Part shown: piece after piece, positions 35,190 through 45,400 of the stretch
How positions within the stretch are numbered: position 1 is the first letter of the stretch
Layout of the letters: each line of letters opens with the position of its first letter
NCBI GenBank assembly: GCA_015039465.1
Contig: MU130381.1
Span: 906,196-970,195, forward strand
Reading direction: 5' to 3'
Length of the DNA stretch: 64,000 nt
Source: Phlegmacium glaucopus
Lineage: Eukaryota; Basidiomycota; Agaricomycetes; Agaricales; Cortinariaceae
Made by a program: the position numbers and the translations under genes
The notes under the pieces: model-generated
Told to the model about the DNA's origin: nothing
The model's database searches: none
Seen by the model: only the letters and a program-made list of their open reading frames with translations

Positions 35190-35825
35190 AACAACGCGTA
35201 CCACGACACCCACACGCGTACAACACCCACCCACATACAATGTCACCCAGACATGTCCAGCTCCACCCACACGTGTGCAACGACACCCGGACCCATAGGA
35301 CGACATCCGGACGTGTACGACAATACCCAGACATGTCCAACGGCACCCAGGCACGTACGACGACACCAGACGCGTACGAAGACCCCCCAGATACAACCCA
35401 TACACCTCCAGCAACACCCAGACATGTACGAAGACCCCCCAGACGCGTACAATGTCACCCATACACGTGCAGACGTGTACAAAGACCACACCCGGACGCG
35501 TACAACGCCACCCACACACGTGCAGACGTGTACGACGACACCCGGACGCGTACAACGCCACCCACACACGTGCAGATGTGTACGACGGCACCCGGACGCG
35601 TACGACGTCACCCATACACGTGCAGATGTGTATGACGACACCTGGATGTGTACAACGCCACCCACACACGTGCAGACGTGTACGACAGCACCCGGACGCA
35701 TACAACGTCACCCATACACGTGCAGACGTGTACGACGACACCCGGACGCGTACGAAGGCCCCCAGACGCGTGCGACAACGCGTATGACGACACCCACATA
35801 CATTCAACGATACCCAGACGCGTAA
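35190..35825. repeat. CpG-rich 50-bp minisatellite
   Basis: Exact 50-bp period from about 35490 to 35756 (units start ACCCGGACGC at 35490, 35540, 35590; variants at 35640, 35690; again 35740), with looser copies out to 35190 and 35825. Most units carry ACGCGT and CACGTG palindromes. The unit has almost no stop triplets and its length is not a multiple of three, so several plus and minus frames stay open for 110-220 codons; I do not regard these as genes. Confidence 0.85.
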
Positions 35826-35875
35826 AAAAGAGACCAGCGGCTACCTCCCTCCCTCATTTTTTGCTACGACGACGA

Positions 35876-35896
35876 GAAAACCCCTTACGGGTTTTC
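35876..35896. repeat. Second hairpin followed by T-rich tract
   Basis: GAAAACCC-CTTAC-GGGTTTTC, followed by TATTTATTTTTTTAC and a 7-bp TTTTTAC tandem repeat to about 35938. Confidence 0.6.
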
Positions 35897-35970
35897 TATT
35901 TATTTTTTTACTTTTTACTTTTTACTTTTTACTTTTTATTTATTTATAGGCCACGAAAATAACACCAGCA

Positions 35971-35987
35971 ACCCCTCTCACAGGGGT
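35971..35987. repeat. Third hairpin followed by T-rich tract
   Basis: ACCCCT-CTCAC-AGGGGT followed by ATTTATTTTGATATTTTTAT. Confidence 0.5.
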
Positions 35988-36119
35988 ATTTATTTTGATA
36001 TTTTTATGTTATTATATTAATGAAATAAACAATATTGAATTTTTTGTATCCAAGAAAATTCACAGTATAGAAGTTCTACTTAGAAATTAGTGTCCAATTA
36101 ATTAGACTCTGATCAGATC

Positions 36120-36447
36120 TTGTGGGGGACAGTAAAGTACTGCAATTTTTGATGGTATTCCAGCATAAATGAAATAGAGTCTGCCAGCACTCTGCCAGAC
36201 TCCATCAGACTCCATCAGACTCCATCAGACTCCACCAGACTCTGCCAGACTCTGCCAGACTCTGCCGGACTCCAATGGACTCTGCTGGACTCCACATAGT
36301 CCACCAGACTCCACCCGGACTCCACTGGAGTCCAGTATGTGACAGGATGTGACATACTGGACTCCAGTGGAATCCGGGTGGAGTCTGGTGGATTATGTGG
36401 AGTCCACTGGAGTCCGGCGGAGTATGTGGGGGACTGTAAAGTACAGC
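36120..36447 (-). repeat. GGACTCC-family repeats with inner palindrome
   Basis: Two ends are seen (GTGGGGGACAGTAAAGTAC at 36122-36140 and GTGGGGGACTGTAAAGTAC at 36428-36446). Between them are ACTCCATCAG/ACTCTGCCAG decamers and a ~97-bp palindrome (36298-36394) centred on GTGACAGGATGTGAC. Confidence 0.65.
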
Positions 36448-36525
36448 GACCAAAGGGCAATTTCAGTTGGTAGAGCATAGCCATGTTCATCACTGGTCCA
36501 TCAAGACCAGTATTTTATTGGTCTT

Positions 36526-36925
36526 TGTTAGGGGACACTTGATTTCAACCTTAGAATCATACATCCCGCCTTTCCGACGACCTCCGACCTTCCGTCCAAC
36601 TCCGCTTCCGTCACCGGTTTGCTCTGGAACTCCGTAGTTCTGCTCCGACTCTGATCCTCCATTTCGCTCCGTCTTTTATTTCTATTTTTCATATCACACC
36701 ACTTCTTATTTAATTAATTAATTATTATCGTATCATTCCTTTATTTATTTTATATCTCCGTTATGTCCATATTAGTACTTAAATACCCCCAGCCTAGCAG
36801 GGATCCCCATCCTTTCCTCTTTGGATCCCCTGCTAGGTAAGTCACTTGTAGATATCTTTTCTGAAATATTATTAACTTTGGATCCCCTGCTAGCTTGACC
36901 AAGTCAGCATCGCAGTTGCCCTAAC
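36526..36925 (+). repeat. Solo LTR of the 482-7849 gypsy family
   Basis: TGTTAGGGGACACTTG to GCCCTAAC, matching the LTRs at 482 and 7494, including the internal TTGGATCCCCTGC duplication of the 5' LTR. It lacks a few bases near the start and the last A. No internal domain adjoins it. Confidence 0.8.
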
Positions 36926-37390
36926 TGTTACATTCCGTCATACATTACTCCGGTCCAGCTCCGTCGGAGTTGTCTCTGGTAGTCCGTACTCTGTACAGTG
37001 CTTTCCCTCACATCCTGAACTACTCCTCCTACGTTCAACCCTGAGACTTCTCCATGTCATTCCGGTTCCTCCGTCTATACTCCGCACCCATTACCACTTC
37101 TTCGCCACTACCACTATTTCTTTGTCATCACGTTCCCACTATCAGTCAGCACACCAGCCATGGATTATTCACCCCAAGAATGCAGGACCTTTCGGGAGCA
37201 GAACACAGCACTTTATATTTATACTTTATATTTCGGTTGCAATTCCTTTGATTATTTAAGTATTTGAACTTGTATGTTTTCCCTCAGTTTGAATATCAAC
37301 ATAGTTTCCTCCTCCTAGTCTTCCTCTAAGTTACTGCAACTTCCGGTTCCACTCCATTCCGTTCTTACTCCGAAATTAGGACATGAAGGT
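36926..37390 (+). repeat. Second LTR-like sequence (TGTTACATTCCGTC type)
   Basis: It begins without spacer after the solo LTR: TGTTACATTCCGTCATACAT, pyrimidine-rich, with TATA-like TTTATATTTATACTTTATA. The same start occurs at 62683. The 3' end is uncertain. Confidence 0.5.
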
Positions 37391-38917
37391 TTAGGGTAGC
37401 ACAGCATATACACTGAGGCTATAGTCCTTTCCCGTTCCATGGTTCCGTTCCAATCAAACTCCATCCAATACTCCAGAATAGAGTTCTCGAACTTAACACT
37501 AACAGTCTTTGATTCTCAAATGTCAAAGACCATGACCCCAGGTCTGGTCTTTTTTGGTCCAGTCTGGTCCAGTTGCAGTCTTTGGGTGGTCCTAAGACTG
37601 AACCTTCAAGCACTATAAGAAGTGAAGGGTAAGCCATCATCATCTGTATACTAGGACTACTGCTGTGACGTACAGGAGGGGGAAGAACTTTGACAATAAT
37701 TCTTAAAGAGTGGCCTCCCAATGCATCCTGGGACAAGCAGCTATTAATAGAAGCCTTTCAAGATGAAGGTAGTGCTGGTGGATGCTGAGCAGGTCCTCTT
37801 TGTCTTTGTCAGGAAAGGCTGGGATTCCAAGGGATAGTTGATAAGGCTGAAGCCAGCCAAGCCTGATTTGCATGTGCTGTAGAAAGGCCAAGAGCCGCAC
37901 CCTTGAGGAAAGGGTTAAAACTGGTACCTGGGTAAGAGGCTGTAGTTGCAGGGTGTCCAAGCTAGTGTGGTTGAATATTTTGGTAGAGCTGGCTGATAGG
38001 AGGAGGCTGAACTATTGAAGGCTGGGCAGCATGAAGACCAGGATGTCAGAGGACACTACATAGGTACATACATGCATGCTATCGTGCACCAATACTGATT
38101 GGTAGCATGGGTAAAAAGCTTCAAAGTTGCCATCATGAAAATAAGTGGACTTTGAATTCACTTACCTGTTTTGGAAGTGGCCCTGAATCACATTCCTGGT
38201 CAACAAATCATTCATTCAATGTGATCATCCTCATTGCTCATCTCATTCACAATGTCTTCCACCATGCTATCTATCATTTACACTATCAACATGATCCTCT
38301 CCATCTACCATCCTTTTATTCCTTGGCTAGTGATACAACAAAGCAATCAATCCACTATTCACATTGGTCATTGGCCCACGTTTGATCATATCTATGGCCC
38401 ATCATTTCAAGAACAGCCCGTTTATGGACACATCAGGTCATCATCATCACAATCCTCTACATGAGCCGGAAGTGGGCCGACATCTCCCATTATGTAAAAG
38501 GCTTTGTCATTGTTGTTGTGGCTATGGACCCACAAGTCTTCCCCTCAGCTATCTATCTTGCCATACCTCGCTCCTGGATCTCACTCAGTCCCCTATCCTC
38601 AATTATCTACCTCTTATCTTATCATTCACTGCCAAAACCAACATTCATGCAGTACCTGAAGCCTTCCTACCCTCTTTATGACACTTTAGGAAGTCCAGGA
38701 GGATCATGACTAAGCAGGAGTTGCAGATGAATCAGCAGCAGAGGATTATTCTCACAGTGTGTCAAGTGTTATCAAGGCTGCATGACATGGGATTATGGGC
38801 AAGTAGTATTTTCTCAGGAACAAGGCTGCACCTTTCAAGTGTTGACTCAGGACCTTTCATATTTTGACATGACCACATGGCTATGGAGTTGATATATTAA
38901 CATCAAAGTTCAAAGTA
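37391..38917. other. No supported gene; inverted gypsy scrap
   Basis: Several open frames of 75-105 codons show no family signal. Bases 38445-38478 are an exact 34-bp inverted match to 2801-2834 in the gypsy linker region, so at least part of this stretch derives from, or shares ancestry with, a related element. Confidence 0.4.
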
Positions 38918-39327
38918 GGCTCTCTAAGAAATTTGCGCCAAATGCCTTGCCAGAGAGAAAAATTGCACTTGAAGTTAAATTTGCAGTGTGTAAAAGTCCA
39001 TGGGAATATGCATAAACCAAACCTTGGAGAGATGGATCCGTTGTTTTGAAGTCAAGTGACTCTTGCCAGTACGAAAGATATAAGTTCATGGCAAAATTGA
39101 AAACAAATAACTCAAGAAAATAAAAGTGGGACCCATGAGAATCGAACATCAGCACCTGCCCACAATGGTTACATATGTAAGGAATCACAACTGAACCATT
39201 ACACCAACAAGAACATTATTTAGCAGTAGTTTTTTCAAGGTTTGGTTTATGCGTGTTCCCATGGACATTTACTGGCAACTTCAAGTGCAATTTTTTGCTT
39301 TGGTTTGGCACGAATTTCTTAGAAGCC
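38918..39327. mobile_element. MITE with ~110-bp inverted ends and TA duplication
   Basis: Left end GGCTCTCTAAGAAATT and right end AATTTCTTAGAAGCC, both flanked by TA (38916-38917, 39328-39329). Long imperfect inverted repeats share TTGCACTTGAAGT and CCATGGGAATATGCATAAAC. The TA duplication suggests the Tc1/mariner group. The centre carries a tRNA-like sequence. Confidence 0.7.
39125..39214 (-). other. tRNA-like sequence inside MITE
   Basis: Minus strand has an A-box-like TGGTGTAATGGTTCAG (39190-39205) and a B-box-like GATGTTCGATTCTC (39137-39150) in correct order. A proper acceptor stem is not evident. It could be a SINE head or a tRNA relic giving the MITE a polymerase III promoter. Confidence 0.4.
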
Positions 39328-40223
39328 TATGAAATCCGATGTTATTACTTATAACCATTTTTTGTATGTTGTAAAATTGTCCTGGCTTGTAATTATTTGA
39401 ATTTATTTTGAATACTAAACTAAGCAGCGAGGATAGTGGCCGTGATGCTGTGTACTCCAACCCAGGTCCTTGCTGCACCAGATCAGTTTCTTTTGACAGC
39501 TTCCCTGTCAAGAACTGTGGGCAGCCTTGGTCTCTGGTAGCCCTTGGGTAAAATTCAACTCGGTCACTTTTGTAGCAAATAAAAATCGGTCTTGTGGCTT
39601 CACAAAAGGAGCATTTTTACAAGAGGAATGAGAAAATGGGGAAATTCTGATGCCATGAATTTGATTGTCCAAAGTAGACATGTTTAACTTTAAGTCTGAT
39701 GCACCATATATAGTCAAGTTCATGATGTTTATTTGCTGAAGAATAATGTCATACATGACAAACAACAGGCGACTGGTAACAACTGTACAATTGTGTTCAA
39801 TCTATCTCATTAAGAACTCATATCATCATTTTGTCTCGTTCATTCTCAGCTACGTTAAGTCTGATTTTGGCTGGGGGTTAACAGCTTGTTTGTGGGCAAA
39901 TATTAGTCTCTCGTAGACAGCTTCAATATATGTGATGTGACATGAGTTATAGATCACGATATATGAAGTCTGTTGTTTACCGCACCCCCAGACCCATGCT
40001 AGAAAATGTTTATGTAATCTTCGGACTTCGAAATCATCTTCACCCCCCCTGAGCATGATAATTGAAGTGTCTTTTCACCTGTTTTTAGAGAGAAAGTATT
40101 TCTATTGGATCCTTAAATGTATTATATATATAATTTAGGAGTATCTGAGGCGATGTGGATGCTTTCGCGAAAATTAGGTGCATGTCAAGTTGAGCTCCAA
40201 ATCACATGCACCACTTTTGGCTT
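39328..40223. other. Gene-free stretch
   Basis: Minus-strand frames at 39281-40056 are short and unrecognised. No repeat boundary was found. Confidence 0.35.
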
Positions 40224-40231
40224 GATTTCCT

Positions 40232-41020
40232 AGGCCCTGGGAAGCTCCTGACGGGTGGTGTCCGCAAATTTGGGTATTTGAGGATACTTTTGGCGGGTTT
40301 TTGTCTGAAAATTTGGGTATTTGAGGGCAGATTTTTACCAAGTCAGGACATATTAAGTAGAACTGCGGCTCATTAATTAATCACTAAGTCCAACTGCTAC
40401 ATGAGGCTATAATGGAAGTTACAACAGTGACAGTTTGCTTTCCTTGTTAGAAGTGCAAAATACGACGTGCAGGCGCAAGGGGGCACCAGGATCAGAAAAA
40501 AATACCCAGGGTCAATTTTTTTGTTAAGGACCCTCTGGCTGGACTAACTAACTAACATAAGCAAGTTATATCTATATATGGTAATTTTACATAATTATTT
40601 AAATATTACAATTATTTCTAAATTTAGATGTATATGATGGCACATCAATTCAGCCATCACATTTCACAAAACCATTCCAACACATCCATACCACTGACAA
40701 CACAGTAGGAATTATGTATTATAGTTATTTACAGTATGTTAGAGCTCATATTTATTAAAATAATGATCAAATTCAGATGAAAAATTGGGGGTCCAAATTT
40801 ATTTTTTCAGGCCTGTGGCCGGACTAACTAACTGACCCCTGGTCTGGAATTCAGATGCTGGTGCCCCCTTGTGCAGGCGGAAAAAAAAATAATTGCCTTT
40901 TTAGGATGCACATGACCACGTCTGTCCGAATTTGTGTATTTGGGGCCCAAAAATTTGTGCATTTGAGGGTGATTTTGGGTGATTTCGCAGACACCAACTA
41001 TCAGGAGCTTCCCGGGGCCT
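40232..41020. mobile_element. MITE with 8-bp duplication, host of a nested MITE
   Basis: Inverted ends AGGCCCTGGGAAGCTCCTGA (left) and TCAGGAGCTTCCCGGGGCCT (right), flanked by perfect GATTTCCT (40224-40231 and 41021-41028). Subterminal repeats AATTTGGGTATTTGAGG lie in both arms. Without the nested copy it is about 385 bp. An 8-bp duplication fits hAT or KDZ-type transposases. Confidence 0.85.
40476..40871. mobile_element. hAT-like MITE nested in the 40232 element
   Basis: Inverted ends CAAGGGGGCACCAG and CTGGTGCCCCCTTG, flanked by perfect TGCAGGCG (40468-40475 and 40872-40879). It is 396 bp and non-coding. Inner subterminal sequence GGACTAACTAACTAAC is also inverted. Confidence 0.88.
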
Positions 41021-41028
41021 GATTTCCT

Positions 41029-42415
41029 ACTGATGAGGAAGTCACATAAACACCCATCCTCCCAGCCCCAAATGTTAATTTATATGGTGCCTAAGCTAAA
41101 TATAACAACTTTCACACTAAAAAGTAGCAAAAGGCCTCTGTCGTCGCGTGAGCTCGACGCGACGATAATTCAAAATCCGAAGATTACATACAATACATAA
41201 TGATTTTCTAGCACGGGTTTGGGGGCGCGGTAAAAACAGGACTAGGCGAATATACTTAGTTAGATTCCGTACAACATACTACAGTCAGAAGGAAAGGACT
41301 CGTTTCAATCACACTTCAATTTTCCCCGACATCAAACAAATTGAAAGTACAAGAGAAAGTTTGACTAAGCACGTATACTTAACAAGAATTTCCAAAATCA
41401 TTCAATTGATGCTTGAACCAGGAAGGTAAAAAGCCCCTACTAAGAAAAGGGACATAAGACTGTGTGTACGCGAGAAGCGAGAGAGAGAGACAAAAGAGAA
41501 AATTTATCTAAGATCTGATAAGACCGAACTAACTTACTACTAGTACCACATATCTAATCTCCAAACCAAACTCCAAAACCAGAAGAAAAGAGAAAGAGAA
41601 AAAAAAATAGATATAGAGGTGAAGAAATCGATCAGAGATATAACGGGAATGAAAATAATACAAAAAAAAAAGATACTGGGGGAAGAGGGGGAGAGGGATG
41701 TTTGAATGACATGCAGGGTTAAATGGAGGAGGATGGGGTCGACGAAAGGCAAGGGTATGGGGGGGTGCATAGGACGGCCGCTGATTACAAAACAAGTTAT
41801 TAAGAGTAAATGCAAGTCAGAACCTAATTTAATTGAGGTCAAAGTCGAAGTCAAGTGTGGAACGTAGGGATCAGGGAACGGTGAATAATGCAGAGTGAGT
41901 TGGGCATCTGGATAGATGGAGGTGGAGGTAGATTTTCCTTCCTTCCAAGTCGTTCCAAGGTTGATTTGTAACCTGAACCAAAGGAGAAAAGAGTGTATAG
42001 AAAAGGAATGTGGCGGCGATCAGACCAGACAGACAGATATGGAGTTAGGGCGAGGGAGTGGCGGCGTGCCGATTAGGGACCGAACAAGAAAGAAAAGAAA
42101 AGTCGGCTGTGTGCTACGACCAACACACAATTCGAGGAGTGCCAAGAGCCAATGAAGTTGTTTTTAAAGAAAACGAGGGTGTAGCCAGATCAAACTCAAC
42201 ATAGGATCCAGGTAAGAGGCACAGAAAGGAGGGAAAAAAGACAAAGCGAAAGAGGTAGTAAGGGTAGAATTTTATCAAGCAGCCGAGTAACCGAGGAGGT
42301 AAGCGAATAGGGGTAGGGCGATAAAATTGTTTATCATCGCTTGGGTAAAGAACGATTTTATTTTTTGTTTTATTGATTTATAAAGGAAAAACAGAAGTTG
42401 CCCGAGAACTTTGGT
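41029..42415. other. Gene-free region downstream of the transporter
   Basis: Purine-rich with GAGA and AAAAGA tracts (41460-41700). No gene is supported. The 3' untranslated region and terminator of the minus-strand transporter gene should lie in 42100-42415. Confidence 0.4.
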
Positions 42416-45400
42416 TTAATTCCATGGTATACCGCCTTCCGGTATAGTCAGGAGAGCCGTCCGATTCCAATCCGCAGCTAATAAAACCACGCGTATCAAT
42501 AATCAGTATCATGTATCACAAGCTTGGAGAACGGGTAACTTACTTGACTTTGGAACCGAGTTGCCCCACCAATGCACTTGAATGGTTCCACCTCTCGGGA
42601 ACTATAAAAAAAAAGGATCATTCAAAACTAATCAAAACAACAAAAAACAAAAAAAAGACCTACCTGAAGCGTAAAGAAAATGACCATAACAGAAATAACA
42701 GTCCCACTATCCAACGCCGAACTCAACACATAATTAAACTTGCTCCACCAAGCGAAATTCTTCTTCCTAATCAGATATTGGAAGATGAACGCAACAAGGA
42801 ACCAAGAACTATAGTTGATGCCAGTAGCAGGTGGGATAGCTGACAGACCAGCGATGACGACGGGTGTGCTGACGTAGCGGACCCATGATTTGGGATAACG
42901 CCGTTGATAGAAATAGAAAGGCAGTGGAAGGAAGACTCCGATTACTATGCAGTAGAGATGGGGGTGGTAGATGGAGCCTATACCGAATTGACGTGTTGGG
43001 CCGATGAGACCCCTAGAATAAATGGTGAGCTTGTTGAAACAGAGACCGAATCAACCAAAACCCACCAAATAGCCGAAGCGGTGTAAAAGACTTGGTTATG
43101 CGGACACGTCAACGACGATACCTGATTTGGCTGACAGATACCTTCAACGTTGTGGAATATCCAGTCTTTCACTCCTACTTGAATGAACGCCGCTAGGATT
43201 GTAGCTATCATTTGCACTAATAAAAACAAAAGTGTCAGCAATCATTGTTTAGGGTTCGGAAATACATGAAGTTACATACCCATAAACGTTGCACGTGGTG
43301 GAACTTTCACATAGTGTCCCAACTTGAGATCTTGTATAAACGAAGTACCAGCCGTCAAAGTCTGTACCGAATAAGCTTTGAACAGCATATTGGCAAGAGG
43401 GTTGCCGGGAAGAAGTGTCCCAGGTATGATTTGCGCTATGATGTTGAGGGATATCTTTACAGAAATGATCAGATGGTTGAGGAAGTGGGAAGAGGAGGGT
43501 ACGTACACCTTGACCCGTCATCGCATAGATGAATCCAGAGGGTAATATATAGATCACTGGAAGAAGTATAGAGAGCAACAATGCCCAAACCGGTACATCC
43601 GTATGCCAAATCTACGAAGAAAAAAACACGCACACAATCAGCCACCTTACCCCCCAAAAAAACAAGCAAAAACCACACACCTCAACAGCAATAATCGCCA
43701 AACTAAAAAACACACAAAAAGCACTAAAGTACCACCATTCCGGAACTTCGGGATAATTCCTCATCAACTTGGCATGAATATCATCAGGCTCAATCCTCAT
43801 CCTCTTGAACCCATTCAGCAGAGTTTTACCATGATACAGCATCGTATGCACAAGTACACAAGTACTCAGAGCGAATGCTAGGAGATAAGTCATAGCATAG
43901 GTGGCTGGGAGGAAAAGAGGGGAATAACCGTTATAAGCCGTTACGTCGAATGTATCGTCTTTGAGGAGTACGCGGGAGACATTGTAGGGTTGGCCGAAAC
44001 GGTCGAAGGGTTCATTTGCGGTGATGGGGAAGTAGGCAAGTTGCCAGGTCTGCAGAAGGAAATAAGATTGATTGGAGGCGGAAAAGGGGGGAGACGTACG
44101 TTGGTATAGTATAGAATAGGTGTAAGGATCCAATAGAAAATCACAAATCCAACGAAGATATGCACTTCAGCCCACCAGGGTACTAAACAAAACGATATTA
44201 TCGTTAGCATCAAGAATCAATCGAAAGAATACGACAAAAGGATAATAAGGGGCACGAGCATTAAAAAAGCATGATTAACCCTACTAAACACCAAATGGTC
44301 AAACCTCGACCCAAGAATTAACGCCACTCGTCGATCATGAAACCCAATCTTGAAGACGGGAAGGGAAGTATATCCAACTAATCACCCTCCCCGAACAGCT
44401 CGGTGGCCAATTATCCAAAGCGGGAAAGGGTGAAGACTAAAAGTACAGAGAACCCGAAAGGAAAAGGAAAAGTAGAGAGTAAGGAAAACAAGCAACAGAA
44501 AAGGAACGAAAGAAGTAAAAGGAAATCGAATTGAATTAAACTCACTCATCAATGGACTCCCAATCCAACTAATCTGCGACCAATCAAACGTCAAAACGCT
44601 CATTCCCATCCCAGAACGAACTCCGAAGAGTTGATTAACAACAATATTCGTAGGAGCCGCCCAACAGACGAAGGAAAACACCGATAATGCCTGGAATAGG
44701 TATCCTGTTCAAAAAAAGACAATCAATAAAAGAGACCGTAGGTGAAGAAAGATATAAAACTCACCAGGCAAGAAAAAGAAAAAGAAGCTAGCCGTCGTAG
44801 TAATGAAAAAAAACTTGTACCTCGACATCCCCTTCTTCCCATCTCCAGGTGTACCTCCATACATCCCAATTCCATCATCCTCATCCTCAGCATGCAGAGT
44901 ATTCAATAACGTACAAGCCACCAAGTTCTGTGGCCAAACCATACTAGCAGGCCAAACCAAAAACCTCCTACACAACCCAGCTAACCCAAACCCAGTCAAT
45001 TGAGTAGCCAATACCAACGTCAAAGAAAACCAATATCCCAGGACGATTCCGTAGTATACTTCGGAAACTACTATGGCGTTTAAGGCGTATGGGTTTCCAA
45101 CGGCTACGTTGGCCATTATGTAGACCAAGACATGTTCTTTGATGTTCCATGGACCTGGATTCATTGAGAATTCGATGACGCGTGGGTAGGTGAGGGGAAG
45201 GAGGAGGTTGACAAAGAGTCTGAAAGGCGCGAATGTGGGTCGGTTGATTGGGAAGAGGGATCGGGGGAGGTTGGGGAGAGGGATTCTGTAGGTTGTTATA
45301 GGTAGCGTGAAAGCCATGAACTTTCCGATTGGGTAGGAAATGAGTAGAAGAGCAAGGGGTACAACGCTTGGTGCGGGGTTACGGAAATTGAAAAAGACGT

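Noticed and set aside
35145..35825. Overlapping 110-220-codon open frames on both strands
   Set aside because: They are a by-product of a 50-bp repeat that lacks stop triplets; the frames translate only the repeat and have no start context or family match.
38107..38709. Three plus-strand frames with hydrophobic stretches
   Set aside because: No recognised domain, overlapping phases, and partial origin from an inverted gypsy scrap.
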